Origin: Lycocorax pyrrhopterus obiensis
Lineage: Eukaryota; Chordata; Aves; Passeriformes; Paradisaeidae
Reading direction: 5' to 3'
Length of the DNA stretch: 64,000 nucleotides
Assembly: GCA_014706295.1 (NCBI GenBank)
Contig: JACSVZ010000041.1
Coordinates: forward strand, 1,736,001-1,800,000
Shown here: positions 24,407 to 36,520 of the stretch, in pieces
Numbering within the stretch: position 1 is the stretch's first letter
Layout of the letters: each line of letters starts with the position of its first letter
The notes under the pieces: model-generated
The model's database searches: none
The model's input: only the letters and a program-made list of their open reading frames with translations
Told to the model about the DNA's origin: nothing
Program-made: the position numbers and the translations under genes

Positions 24407-24775
24407 GTCATGGAATCACGGAATGGTTTGGGTTGGGAAGGGATTCAAATCCCATCCATTCCCACCCCTGCCATGGGCAGGGACACCTCCCACTGTCCCA
24501 GGCTGCTCCAGCCTGGCCTTGGGCACTTCCAGGGATCCAGGGGCAGCCACAGCTGCTCTGGAAATTCCATCCCAGCCCCTCCCCACCCTCACAGGGAAGG
24601 ATTCCCTCCCGATATCCCATCTCACCCTGGCAGTGGGAAGCCATTCCCTGTGTCCTGTCCCTCCATCCCTTGTCCCCAGTCCCTCTCCAGCTCTCCTGGA
24701 GCCCCTTTAGGCCCTGGAAAAGGCTCCGAGCTCTCCCTGGATCCTTCCCTTCTCCAGGCTGATGCGTGACACCAA
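24407..24775 (-). mobile_element. CR1 LINE 3' fragment
   Basis: Antisense: GTCATGGAATCACGGAATGG, TTTGGGTTGGGAAGGGATTC, CATGGGCAGGGACACCTCCC, then CCTCCCCACCCTCACAGGG and TCTCCAGCTCTCCTGGAGCC, ending at CTTCTCCAGGCTGATG. Same subfamily as the copy at 57.85 kb. Confidence 0.95.
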
Positions 24776-24999
24776 CCAGGCCACCCTTCCAAGGCCACCC
24801 TTCCCTGCTCCCTCACCCCAGGACGCTTTAAAACCAACGTTTAACCCCTGACGGGAGCTGCCTCCTTCCCAAGGACTCGGATCCACGTCTGCACCCCCCA
24901 GCTCTGCCCCCCACTCCCCCGGGAAGGAGCACCCTGCCCTGCTTCTCCACCAGGAGCAGCGGAGCTGGTGGCAGGTGACAGGAGCACCACATTCCGTGT

Positions 25000-25300
25000 T
25001 TTCCCCCGCTAATTGTTTCTGGAGGGGAAGCAGCAGCGGAATATCCAGTTATTCCCGCGGAAAGCATTAGCTGCCCCAATTAGGCACAGGTTTAGGGAAC
25101 TCGCTCCGAGCAGGCAGGGACTTTTCCAAGAGGCAGGAAGGCAGGCAGGCGGGAGAGGGATTTTGTGCACCGGGGATACACACGGAGCTCAACAGATCCC
25201 GCGGAGCCGGGGCTGCACAGGAATTAAAGACTTATCCAAATGAAAGCAAATAGGGTGTTAAGCCACACACATGTAGAGCGAGCGGTTTCCTTGGAAACCG
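25000..25300. promoter_or_regulatory. Candidate conserved non-coding element 7
   Basis: Two AT-richer segments (GCTAATTGTTTCTGG, AGCATTAGCTGCCCCAATTA near 25,010-25,085; GAATTAAAGACTTATCCAAA near 25,220) around GC-rich sequence. At 25,286-25,300 there is a short inverted repeat GGTTTCC-TT-GGAAACC. Confidence 0.3.
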
Positions 25301-27934
25301 GCGCACATGGAAGCAGCACACATGCAGCGCTCCGGCGTTTTCGGCAGCGCCGGGGCAGCCTCGGAGCTCTGCCCTGCCAGGGGTACCCGGCTTGGGTTGG
25401 GCATGGAGGTGGGTGAGCCCGCCTTGGCGTGTCCATCCCGTTTTACCACAGCGTGGAGGGGAAAATGGATTAAAATGTGCTTTATTCTGTGAAGGGGAGA
25501 CGGATGGTGCCCGGCTTTGCCGTAAGAATTCCATCCCAAAATTACGGAGCAAAGCCCCAGCCAGGCCCCAGCCCAGCGCCCGCTTCCCAACGCGGGGAAT
25601 GAACGGGTTTCGGATGGATCCAGTCTGGATCCTCCCAGCTCACCCATCCCTCAGAGCCGTTCCCTGCCTGTGCCCACCCGGAGCACGGGATGCTCCCTGC
25701 ACCAGCCCCTCGCCGCTCACGGGATGAGGTGGAATTTCCAGCTGCCCCATTGCCACCCACACCCTCGACAGCTCCGAAGGAATTTCCCCGGCTGCCGAAG
25801 GAAATCGTGGCGCCGGCAGGTTGCGATGGAATCTGAGCCAAAAAACCTTTCACCTCCCCAAGAGCTGCAGCCTGGCATTGCCACAGCCTGGATTCTCCCG
25901 GTGTGAAGGATTTTGGCGGCATGAGATGATCCAGGCCGGTCTCACCGGTGAGGAGATGGGATGGGGGATGCACCCCAAGCTCTGGAGCCAGGGAAGAGCT
26001 GGGTTTATGCAATTACAAACCAGAAAACCTCAGTCTCCCCCAAAACCACCTTCCAGAGCAGGGCAGGAGCTCCTGGCTGGGCAGGGAGCTGGGAAGAGTA
26101 TCCAGAACTCTGGGAAACATCATCCCAGCTCTCCTCAGGGATGCTTGGAGGGTCCAGCTCACGTCCCACCAGCACAGGAGTCGGAGGTGGAAGCGCCGCC
26201 AGCACCAGCTGAGATTTGAGATCAATCTGGGCTTTTTTCTTGGCTTGTCCCCAGTACTAAAAAGTTTCTATAACAGGCACCGACTTCGCAATTCTGCTGC
26301 TGCTGCCTCGCCAGAGAGAAATTCCAGCTCCTTCCTCGGCGGCAAAGAAATTGTTTGCGACCGAGTTGTGTTGTGGCTTCGGGAAGGAGCTGCCGAGCGC
26401 GGGCAGGATTTCACCTCCTCGTTTTCCCACCTGCGCCTCACCACTTCCACGGGCAAAAAAAAAAAATAGGTCAGCAGAATTAACCCTGCTCCGCAGGACT
26501 TGCCCAAGGGGACAAGAGGCACCGGCTGAAGGCTTGGCCCAACTCTCCCAGGCCTGGCTCCCCCCTCGGCTCCCGCTGCCGAAGGGAACTTCATTGAATT
26601 TCCAACTGCAACTCTCCCCGTCCCTCTGCTCTCCCTCGGGGCTCCCTCGCCGGCCAAATATTTATGCAGCCTAATGTCCTGATGAGGATTGATTCACCCG
26701 GGATTGTTGAGGGGTGTGGGTGAAAGGGCTGTTCCCGGATTAAGGGCTTGGGATGCTCTAAGGAATGGATTATTTGCTCTGGAAGAACAGTTTGTTTTCC
26801 CTCGGAGCGAATCGGAGCAGCTCTGCGCAATCAAACTGCAATGGGGGTGTTACACACACCTGACACAACCAGGCAGAAAGTGGGATGAATATTCCAAAGG
26901 GTGCTGGAAATGCGGGTGACCGTGCCTCTGGAGCACTTTTGGGGAAGGAGGGGAGCAACAGGCCGCGGTTCCTCAGTCAGGGACCCCCAAATTGAGCTCC
27001 ACCTAAACCATCAAGGGGAAAACATCGGGGAAACGGGGCCACATCTCCCAGCCAGGAGAGAAATCCAGGAGGGAACCAGCACCCCGAGAACTCCCCGCTG
27101 CAGCTGCCCCCCTTTTCCCCGGGAGCTGTTTATCGCCGCTGGAGCCTAATGAGCACCACGCACTCGTCCCCGGGCTGGGGACACCGCGGCCGGCCCCGCT
27201 CCGCAGCCAGGGCGGCCGGGATGGACTCGGGAAGCGACACATTTCCCGAGCGGTGTGTGAGGAGGAGGAGGAGGAGGCGGCGGCGAGCGGCCGCGGTGGC
27301 AGAGCGCAGCCGTCCAGCCCAATTACTGTCACGCGGGGGGACACATGGATTGGTGACATTTGACATTTTCTGCACAATATTTTGATGCAGAATGGCACCT
27401 CCGTCACAAATTATTTTCCAAAACTTGGCTTGGGTTCTGGTGGGGGGATTTTTTTCTTTTTTTTTCTTTTTTTTTCTTTTTTTTTTTTTTTCTGGGGGAA
27501 AAAATACGAAAATAAAAGCGTCGCACAGGGGTGGCATTTGCAGGCGAGCAAAGGGAAGGGTCACAGTGTCCCCTCTGTGGCTGTGCCACCAAGTGGGAAA
27601 ACAAAGGGGAAAATGCACCCAGACATTCCAGACTTTGCTCCTGGACAGTCCTTGAGGACCCCCAAAAGCTTTTTCCCTGCTCCCTCCCGTGATTCCAGAG
27701 ATGTCCCAGCTTGGGAGCATCAGGGGGCCAAACCCCTCCTGGCAAGCCAGGGGTTCTCAGAGCTGGGAATTGCTGAACTCGGTGCCACCAGACACCTCGG
27801 CGAAGCTGAAATGACTTTAAATGCCTAAACATTTTAAAACAAACCCTGGAACAATTCAGCTCCGAACTCCTCGCCTGCTTTCTCTCCCTCCTCGCTCTCT
27901 CTCTCCCATTTTTACGGTTTCCAGAGCTGTTTTA

Positions 27935-28145
27935 CGCCTCATTACCTGCACACTGTGAGTGATGTCTGTCGGTCCTAGAGCTGTAAATACCTTAAATCAT
28001 GCTTCATTAAGAATATCTCTGGTGCTATTAAAGAGCTATAATAGACAACGAGTTAACAGATGATTAAATATGAACTCCATTTGTGTCACTCACCGCGGGC
28101 AGGAAGAGGCTTTAAGTTTTTTAAACTCGCTCTCATTATCTGGGG
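27935..28145. promoter_or_regulatory. Candidate conserved non-coding element 8
   Basis: AT-rich unique block: TCATTACCTGCACACTGTGA, GAGCTGTAAATACCTTAAAT, TGCTTCATTAAGAATATC, GATGATTAAATATGAACTCC, GGCTTTAAGTTTTTTAAAC. It directly abuts the minisatellite starting at 28,149. Confidence 0.42.
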
Positions 28146-28148
28146 AAG

Positions 28149-29290
28149 TGGCGGGGATGGAGGGGGATGGAGGGAGGCTCGCCTGGGATGGAGGGATGCT
28201 GGCTTGGAAATGAGGGGATGGGGGTGGAGAGGGCTCAGGTGGGGATGGAGGGAGGCTGGCATGGGATGGAGGGATGTGGACATGGGATGGAGGGATGTGG
28301 ACATGGGATGAAGGGATGTGGACATGGAAATGGAGAGGTGGGGATGGAGAGGTTTTTGCATGGGGTGAAAGGACGCTTGCACAGAGAGGGAGGATTTGGG
28401 ATGGAGGGATGGAGATAAAGGGAAGGGAATGGAGGAATCCCCACATGGAGATGGAGGGACGCTCCTGTGGACATGGAGGGATGTTCCTGTGGAGCTGGAG
28501 GGATGGGAAATGGCGGGGATGGAGGGAGGCTGGCATGGGATGGAGGGATGCTGGCTTGGAAATGAGGGGATAGGGGTGGAGAGGGCTCAGGTGGGGATGG
28601 AGGGATGTGGACATGGGATGGAGGGATGTGGACATGGAAATGGAGAGGTGGGGATGGAGAGGTTTTTGCATGGGGTGAAAGGATGCTCACACGGAGAGGG
28701 AGGATTTGGGATGGAGGGATGCTCACACGGAGATGGAGGGATGGGAATGGAGGAATCCGCACATGGAGATGGAGGGATTGGGATTGAGGGATGCTCACAT
28801 GGAGATGGAGGGGTGGGGATTGAGAGATGCCCACATGGAGCTGGACGGATGGGGATTTAGGGATGCTCGCATGTAGATGGAGAGAGGGGGATTGAGGGAT
28901 GCTCACAGGGAGATGGAGGGATGGGGATTGAGGGATGCTCGCATGTAGATGGAGAGAGGGGGATTGAGGGATGCTCACAGGGAGATGGAGGGATGGGGAT
29001 TGAGGGATGCTCGCATGTAGATGGAGAGAGGGGGATTGAGGGATGCTCACAGGGAGATGGAGGGATGGGGATTGAGGGATGCTCACATGGAGATGGAGAG
29101 AGGGGGATTGAGGGATGCTCACAGGGAGATGGAGGGATGGGGATTGAGGGATGCTCACATGGAGGGACGGGGATTTAGGGATGCTCACATGGAGATGGAG
29201 GGATGGGGATTTAGGGATGCTCACACGAGGATGTAGAGATGCTCACATGGGGATGGAGGGATGTTCCCATGGAGACAGAGGGATGCTGGC
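28149..29290. repeat. Minisatellite, 36-bp unit with 72-bp dimers
   Basis: From 28,890 ATTGAGGGATGCTC recurs every 36 bp (28891, 28927, 28963, 28999, 29035). Alternate units carry GCATGTAGATGGAGAGAGGG or ACAGGGAGATGGAGGG, giving a 72-bp dimer. The left part (28,149-28,720) is an older, irregular GATGGAGGGATG array with a large internal duplication. Minus-strand frames ([12 protein letters not shown] period) are artefacts. Confidence 0.95.
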
Positions 29291-29859
29291 CCCAGGGATG
29301 GGGCACAGGGATGCTCCTGCACCAGGAACACCCAGGAGGCACCAGCTCCTCCACGTTGTGACCCCAAGCTGATGATGCTGGCTCGGATTTTCCCAGCTGG
29401 GGTCTGGCAGGCAGAGATTACAAAGAAAATCAGATAGAGGAGGAGGCTGGCAATGAGGAGATGCTTTGGATGGGACAGGATGGGTACCTGGAAGAAAGGT
29501 GGATGGGATTGGGGGATATGTGGATATCTGGGAAGAAGGCTGGCAGCACGGATGGAGGTGCAAAAGGGATTGAGCTTTGCTGGCTCCCCAGTACAAGAAC
29601 AGCTCAGCACAAATGAATTGCCAAAGCGCAAATTAAATAATAATTAATCCCATTAAAATCCCATGAGCACACAAAAATACTGGGGAAAATTAAATAATGA
29701 GTGTTTTCTTCTCTTCTGGATTAGATTTTGCTCGGGGAAAAGAAAGAGCATTTGCACAGGCTCCAGCACAAGAGGAATTATCCAATCCCAGATTCCCGCT
29801 GGGCTCGGGGCTGTGGATGGAGCCAAACACCCGGCACACGTGCCCCAAACCGGCCACGG

Positions 29860-30280
29860 AGAAACGGAGCTGGGAAGGGGCTGGAGCACCAGGAGTTCCT
29901 GAGGGAGCTGGGAAAGGGGCTCAGCCTGGAGAAAAGGAGGCTCAGGGGGGACCTTGTGGCCCTGCACAACTCCCTGACAGGAGGGGGCAGCCGGGGGGGG
30001 TCGGGCTCTGCTCCCAGGGAACAGGGACAGGAGGAGAGGGAACGGCCTCAGGCTGGGCCAGGGGAGGCTCAGGCTGGACATCAGCAGGAATTTCCTCATG
30101 GAAAGGGTGCTCAGGCCTTGGAACTGCCCAGGGAGGTTTGGAGTCCCCATCCCTGGAGGTGCCCAAGGAAGGCCTGGACGTGGCACTCAGAGCTCTGGGC
30201 TGGGGACAAGGTGGGGATCGGGCTGGACTCGACGACCTTGGAGGGCTTTTCCAACCTCAACCACTCTGATTCTGAGGGAG
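29860..30280 (+). mobile_element. CR1 LINE 3' fragment
   Basis: Sense orientation: GGGGCTCAGCCTGGAGAAAA, GGAGGCTCAGGGGGGACCTT, CAGGAATTTCCTCATGGAAA, CCATCCCTGGAGGTGCCCAA, ending GGGCTTTTCCAACCTCAACC and GATTCTGAG. It mirrors the minus-strand copy at 5.68 kb. The reading frame is truncated and non-functional. Confidence 0.95.
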
Positions 30281-30689
30281 GAGGGATCTGGGGACAAGGA
30301 CGGACCCTGGCTGTAGGAAATCCAGGTGACCTGAGCACGCCCCACTTCAGGAACGTGGCCATTGTCCCAGAGGACGTCCCCGTGGTCTTTGTGAGGAATC
30401 TCATCACACCCTGCAGCACACGGGATTGAGAGGAGCCTCCCCAGCTCCTCACCGGCCTCTCTCCCATCCCCTCCTCCACTGGGACCAGCCCTGAAACCAT
30501 CCAGACATGGACAGGGCCCTATGGGATCTGCCCAGCTCTGCCCCATGCCCTGTGCAGAGAGGGAGACACGGGACGATGCTCAGCGGGCACCACACACCCG
30601 CCACGGCCGCAAATCCAAGAGAAAATCCACGGCCTGATTCCTCACGGGGAGAAGAGCGGGATAAAATCCCATCCCTACAAGCCCCCAGC

Positions 30690-31060
30690 GCTCTCCCCCT
30701 GCTCATTGATCATTCCCGAACACCTCCCGACCCCTCCGCAGGGACCCCCGGCCGCCCCCGAGGCCACCGGGGGGTCCCGGGGTGGCCTCGGCGCTGCTGG
30801 GGACGGTGACACTCCTGTCCCCAGGGACGGCGCCGGTAATTGAATCTCGGCGCTGCGATTCCGCCGGGGCCGCTGCGGGATTGAGTTCCCTGGAAATGCC
30901 ATTTCCGCGCTGTCCGAGCTCCGCAGCGCCCCGAGCTCCTTATCAGCGGCCGCGGGTCCCCTCTGCTCCCTCGCCGCGACCTCGCGGCCCCGCCGGCGCC
31001 GGGGTCAGGCGGCTGCGGCCCCCAGGGTCACCCGAGGAAATTAATCCCGGAGCCCCCTGG
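30690..31060. other. GC- and CpG-rich island in intron 3
   Basis: Dense CpG (CCCCCGGCCGCCCCCGAGG, GCGGCCGCGGG, CGGCGCCGGGG). No splice-bounded coding segment recognised. Possible intronic promoter or enhancer. Confidence 0.4.
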
Positions 31061-31315
31061 GAGCCTCCGCCGGAGCGATGGCAAAAGCAAGGAGGGAAAA
31101 AAAAAAAATCTCCGCTCCGTTTGGGGGGAAATTAAAGCATTTCAGGAGCGGCGGGAGCTGCTCCGGCCGGCTCCATCCCTGGGGATGCGGCAGCGAGCCA
31201 CCCACGGCATCCATTTACCTGCCGGAACCCCCTCCCAGCACTTGGAATTTGCTGCTTGCGAGTTGTGAGTATCCAAAAGCACAGCCAGGGCCTTTGTCCC
31301 AGCCCTGAGCACCAA

Positions 31316-31625
31316 ATAAAATATATTATAAAATATAGATAATATATCATATATTGGGAATAAATATTATATACCTCCTAAATTTCCATATAGAATAGAT
31401 ACATTTGTGTATTTTTATATATATTTCTAGATATTTTTGTATGTATTCTATATGAAATATATATAGAGAGAGAGAGAATACATGTTATATATATTGTATA
31501 TATTCTATATAGTCTCTATGTATTTTCTATGTATTCTCTATATATTCTCTATATATTCTCTTTATATTGTCCATATATTTTCTATAAATTCTATACACAT
31601 ATTTACATATGCTCTACGTGGAAAT
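31316..31625. repeat. AT-rich TATATTCTC-type low-complexity tract
   Basis: TATATA words with TATATATTCTC, CTATGTATTCTC and ATATATAGAGAGAGAG variants over about 300 bp. Confidence 0.93.
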
Positions 31626-31760
31626 ACAGACTATATTCCAGATAAATAGAGATACATTGGAAGCACAGCTATATTCCCAACATCACTCAGGGGTAGGACC
31701 CTGCCTTGAGATCTCATTAAAAAGCTGTTTAAATCGAGGAATAATGGGAGAAATCTACCC
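31610..31760. repeat. AT-rich element, related to one at 36.2-36.5 kb
   Basis: Contains CTACGTGGAAATACAG, CATTGGAAGCACAGCTATAT and TAGGACCCTGCCTTGAGATC, echoed in the same order at 36,200-36,480. Family unknown; probably an old dispersed repeat. Confidence 0.45.
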
Positions 31761-32869
31761 CCAGAAAGAGCTTCGGGAAAACAACCAAGAGCTCACCCTC
31801 CCTCCACACAAACCGCTCTTGCCAGGAACAGGAGGGAAAAGATGCTCAGCTCAGAACTTCCCTCCCTGGTAAAATATTTAATAATAAACTCAGAGGAGAA
31901 GCCAACTGTCTCCCTTGGATGTGGTTTTCATTCGGAAGTTAATGGGAGTTTTATTTCCAATCCAAAATATCTTTTTTTATGCTATTATTTTAATTTTTTT
32001 TTTTTTTTTAATGCCTGATGTAGGTTTTGTTCCGATAAATCCGTCCTGTCACGGCGAATAAATTCCAAACGGGATGGACGCGGGGATGACACCCGTGTCA
32101 CGCTCCATCCCCCCCTCCAGCCACCCTTTCCCGAGGCTCCCCGGCACTTTGTTCATCGATCCCGGCCGAAAAGCCGGGAATAACATTTGGAAATACCCCG
32201 AGCGCCACGCCGGCCGCGTTAATGCGTTAATTCCCACGATGCCTCGGCGCTTTGAAATCCCGGGAAAAGGAAAACGGCGGGGAGGGGGGGGAAGCTGAAA
32301 TGAGTCCTGTGAAAAGGAACAGGGCATCATTAACGCAGCCGGATCCATATCACAGGCTGCAGCAATTATTCCCGGGTGGAACACGGCAAGCTGTGAAGAG
32401 CTTTCATTACCAGGGGTGTTCCAGGTCCCTCACCTCTGGCCAATCCCCCGCTAAAACGGGCATTTTCTGCACCACGGATTCCAGCTCCATTTAAATCCAT
32501 AATTGCTCTGATTGGGGGGCACACGGAGCACGGGGAATTCATGACTGGGAAATCTATTAGGCAATAAGTTGGTTACTTTTAGGCACCTTGAAGGCAGCTC
32601 GCCTCAGTCACTGCCCGGCTCGGGGCGGGGGGTGGCTGGAGGTGCTGATTTCCAGCGGGTGCGATCTGCCCCGGCTCCCCTGCGCCTCAATTACCTTCCC
32701 GGGTCACCAAGGGGGAATTCAATCAGGGAAGCAGCCCATGGGATGCTGCTTCTGCCTTGGAAATGCAATTCCCTGCCGCCGGCGAATGTCCGCTTTCCAG
32801 CCCACGGTGGATACCGGATGGGTTTCATCGTTCCCCAGGCCAAGCAGGAGGTGTTTGCTCCAGCGGTTC

Positions 32870-34540
32870 TCAGGTGTGGATCAGGAATGATCCCTCCACC
32901 AGGGTTTTCCCTCTTGTGTCCCTCATTCTGTACAAGGATGCTCAGGTGTGGATCAGGCGTGATCCCTCCATCCTTATTTTTCCCACTCCTGTATCCATGT
33001 TTGGTCCAGGGATGCCCAGGTGTGGATCAGACGTGATCCTTATTTTCCCTTCTCCTGTATTCCCTGCTTGCTCCAAGGATGCCCAGGTGTGGATCAGGTG
33101 AGATCCCACCATCACTATTTTTCCCACTCCTGTATCTCCTGTTTGGTCCAGGGATGCCCAGGTGTGGATCAGACGTGATCCCTCCATCCTTATTTCCCTC
33201 CTCCTGGGCCCCATCTTTGCTCCAGGGATGTTCAGGCATGGATCAGACATGATCCTTACTTTGCCCTCTCCTGTATTCCCTGTTTTCTCCAGGGATGCTC
33301 AGGTGTGGATCAGGTGAGATCCCACCATCACTATTTTTCCCACTCCTGTATCTCCTGTTTGCTCCAGGGATGCTCAGGTGTGGGTCAGGTGTGACCCCTC
33401 CATCCCTATTTCCCCTCTCCTGTATCCTGGACCGTGTCTGCTCCAGGGTGTGGATCAGACATGATCCCTCCAACCCTATTTCCCCTCTCCTGTATCCCCT
33501 GTTTGCTCCAGGGATGCTCAGGTGTGGATCAGATCTGATCCCTCCATCCCTATTTTCCCTCTCCTGTACCCCATCTTTGCTCCAGGGATGCTCAGGTGAG
33601 GATCAGACATGATCCCTCCATTCCTATTTTCCCTCTCCTGTATCCTGGACCGTGTCTTCTCCAGGGTGTGGATCAGACATGATCCCTCCATCCCTATTTT
33701 CCTTTTCCTGTGTCCCCTGTTTGCTCCAGGGATGCTCAGGTGTGGATCAGGTGTGATCCCTCCAACCCTATTTCCTCTCTCCTGTATCCTGGACAGTGTT
33801 TGGTCCAGGGTGTGGATCAGATCTGATCCTCCATCCCTATTTCCCCTCTCCTGTATCCCGTTTGCTCCAGGGATGCTCAGGTGTGGATCAGGTGTGATCC
33901 CTCCATCCCTATTTTCCCTCTCCAGTATCCTGGACCATGTTTGGTCCAGGGTGTGGATCAGACATGATCCCACCACCCGTATTTCCCTTCTCCTGTATCC
34001 CCTGTTTGCTCCAGGGATGCCCAGGTGTGGATCATACACGATCCCTCCATCCCTATTTCCCCTCTCCTGTACCCCATCTTTGCTCCAGGGATGCCCAGGT
34101 GTGGATCATACACGATCCCTCCATCCATATTTCCCCTCTCCTATATTCCCTGCTTGCTCCAGGGACACTCAGCTGTGGGTCAGATGAGATCCCTCCACCC
34201 CTTTTCCCCCTCTTCCGTATCCGTGTCTGCTCCAGGGTGTGGATCACACACCATCCCTCCATCCCTATTTCCCTTCTCCTGTATCCTGTTTGCTCCAGGG
34301 ATGCCCAGGTGAGGATCAGATCTGATCCCTCCATCCCTATTTCCCCTCTCCCGTATCCGTGTCTGCTCCAGGGTGTGGATCACACACCATCCCACCATCC
34401 CTATTTCCCTTCTCCTGTATCCCATTTGCTCCAGGGACACTCAGCTGTGGATCAGATGAGATCCCTCCACCCCTTTTTCCCCTCTCCCGTATCCGTGTCT
34501 GCTCCAGGGTGTGGATCACACATCATCCCACCATCCCTAT
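32870..34540. repeat. 1.7 kb minisatellite, about 70-bp unit
   Basis: Each unit has GCTCCAGGGATGCTCAGGTG, TGGATCAGACATGATCCCTC, CATCCCTATTTCCC and CTCTCCTGTATCC. Spacing of CCAGGGATGC is 66-75 bp, with some 141-bp dimers. Truncated units lacking GGATGCTCAGG are interspersed, giving a mosaic. About 24 units. All long frames here are artefacts. Confidence 0.95.
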
Positions 34541-34804
34541 TTCCCCCTCTCCATTTTTCCCCCCAAAACAGCCCTTTGGAAACCAAACAAAAACCATTTC
34601 CCCGCCTTTTTTTTACCATTCCTTTGTACCCAAATGGGCGCATTCACTGCAGATGCAGCAGAAAACCCCCCAAATTCCGGCTCTGCCATTCCCGCCTCCC
34701 TACCAAACCCTGGCTGAGCTGTGCATCCCGGGGTTATCCATTCCCTGGGGATGCCGCCGGAAACAGGAGACAATAGTCTATTCTGCTCTTCCTCCCCATC
34801 CCTG

Positions 34805-34880
34805 CATCCCAGTGCCTTCCAGGAGTGCATTAAATGATGCGATTAACATCTGTCACATGCGCTCCAGTCTCTCTTTCAGC
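34805..34880. promoter_or_regulatory. Candidate short conserved element
   Basis: GCATTAAATGATGCGATTAA then CATCTGTCACATGCGCTCCA, with E-box-like CATCTG and CACATG words in unique sequence. Confidence 0.25.
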
Positions 34881-35689
34881 CTCTCCCGGGGGAAGCAGCC
34901 GCACGTGCAGGGAAAAGGGTTTGTTTTGGTGGATTCAGCTCCTTTTTCCAAGCTCTCAGAGCACGGGGGGAACTGAATCTCCGTGGGTGAAGGGTCCCGT
35001 GGTTGGAGCAGGATGGGGGGGGATGGTGGATTCCAGCCAAATCCCGGAGTTTGGGGTGATGGATTGAGCTGAAAGCTGCTCCTGTGGTGACAGGAGGTTT
35101 TGGGGAGATGCTGAGGGGTTGGAGCAGAGGCAGCAGCAGCATTCCATGATTCCCACGGTGGGATGGCCCTTCCCTGTTCACACCCAAACCCCCAAAACCC
35201 CAAATCCCTTTCTGGGGTTACACGGGTGTAGATTCCTCCCGTTATTCCTAAACATTTTTTAATGAGATCTCACGGCAGAGTCCTGTTCCTAAGGGTTGAT
35301 CTCCCTTCCCTGTTTACACCCCAAAATCCAAACCCTGCTGGAAAAAAATGCCCATTTCCTGCATGTTCCCGTTTGCTCCTGGCGCCTTTAACCTCCAACC
35401 CAACCTGTGGCTGCTCCCAAAAAAACCCCACATCCCACGTGGACATTGGGATGTCCCCTCTTCCTCCCCATCCTGCAGCACAAAGAGCAACCCCTCAATT
35501 CCCAAAATCCACCAAAACCGACACCAGCAACGACGCTGCGACACCACAGGGCAGGGCCGCTCCAGCACCCCGGAGATCGGAAGGAAAAAACCCCATTTAG
35601 GGGGATCAACCCCTTCCGTGGGATATTTTTTGGGGAGGGGGAGAGAGAAAGGATGGAGCAGCACCTCAGCAGGACAGGCGGGAGGGATG

Positions 35690-35820
35690 GATTCCCTTCT
35701 AATTGATTTCTCACGGGTTGGTGGCTCCCGGCTTTAATTACACCGCAAATGTTTGCCGATGCAATTACGGAGCACATGCCGTAAAGCTGCTCGAGGGTGT
35801 CACCAGGCCGTGGGGTCTTC
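35690..35820. promoter_or_regulatory. Candidate conserved element
   Basis: AT-richer unique stretch: CTTCTAATTGATTTCTCACG, CGGCTTTAATTACACCGC, GATGCAATTACGGAGC. Homeodomain-type cores without repeat structure. Confidence 0.33.
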
Positions 35821-36044
35821 ATTCCTTTTTGGCCTCGAGAGGGAAAAACAGAGATCCTGCTTCCTGCCCGGATCCCTGGGGATCAATCCTGATCCCAAGG
35901 TGGGTTTCTTTGTGACTGGGAGGATTTGGATTTTTTTTTTTCCTTTTTGTTTAATATATTAGAAAGGAAAAAAAAAATAAAAATGTGCCTTGCAGCAGCT
36001 CGTCTGGGGTGGCGAAATAATCCACTCAACATTCCGATTATCAG

Positions 36045-36064
36045 CTAATGCACATTTGCATTAG
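36045..36064. promoter_or_regulatory. Octamer-containing inverted repeat (POU-type site)
   Basis: CTAATGCA-CATT-TGCATTAG is an 8-bp perfect inverted repeat. Its right half includes ATTTGCAT, the consensus octamer bound by POU-domain factors; the left half reads ATGCACAT, one base from the reverse octamer. It lies in an AT-rich island with CCGATTATCAGC beside it. Confidence 0.5.
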
Positions 36065-36179
36065 AATGGGTTAGAAGAGCTCCTGGGATGGAGCAAGATC
36101 CCCACGGATCAGCCGCTGGCCTTACACAGAAAAGCCAAGGAGCCTGGCCCCGGAGCACAGAAACGCTCAGGGATGCAGT

Positions 36180-36520
36180 GCTAGATAGGGCATTAAATAC
36201 GTGGAATATAAAATAAAAGTGTTATTTTACAAGCCATAAAATAATACGTTTCAGTATTATTAGCTATAATGTATTGGAAGCTGTATTATATTAAATGTGT
36301 GGGGAAGATAAAATATTACACCTAATATGTTGGGAAAATACATCATTTATTACTAAAGAATAAAAATAAATTAAAAATTAAATTGGGAATGCATGTAATT
36401 TATGTAAGATTATTTGGAATATGGATAAATTCACAATACTCTTCGGGAATAAGACCGTGCTGTGAGATTTCACTACGAAATGCTCAAATTTGGAGATAAC
36501 GTCGGGATAAAAAGCAGAAC
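36180..36520. repeat. AT-rich element related to 31.61-31.76 kb
   Basis: ATACGTGGAATATAAAATAA, GTATTGGAAGCTGTATTATA and AAGACCGTGCTGTGAGATTT parallel the 31.6 kb element. Function and family unknown. Confidence 0.42.

Noticed and set aside
28235..29224. 329-codon minus frame rich in [12 protein letters not shown]
   Set aside because: Exact 12-residue period equals the 36-bp repeat unit; no protein features.
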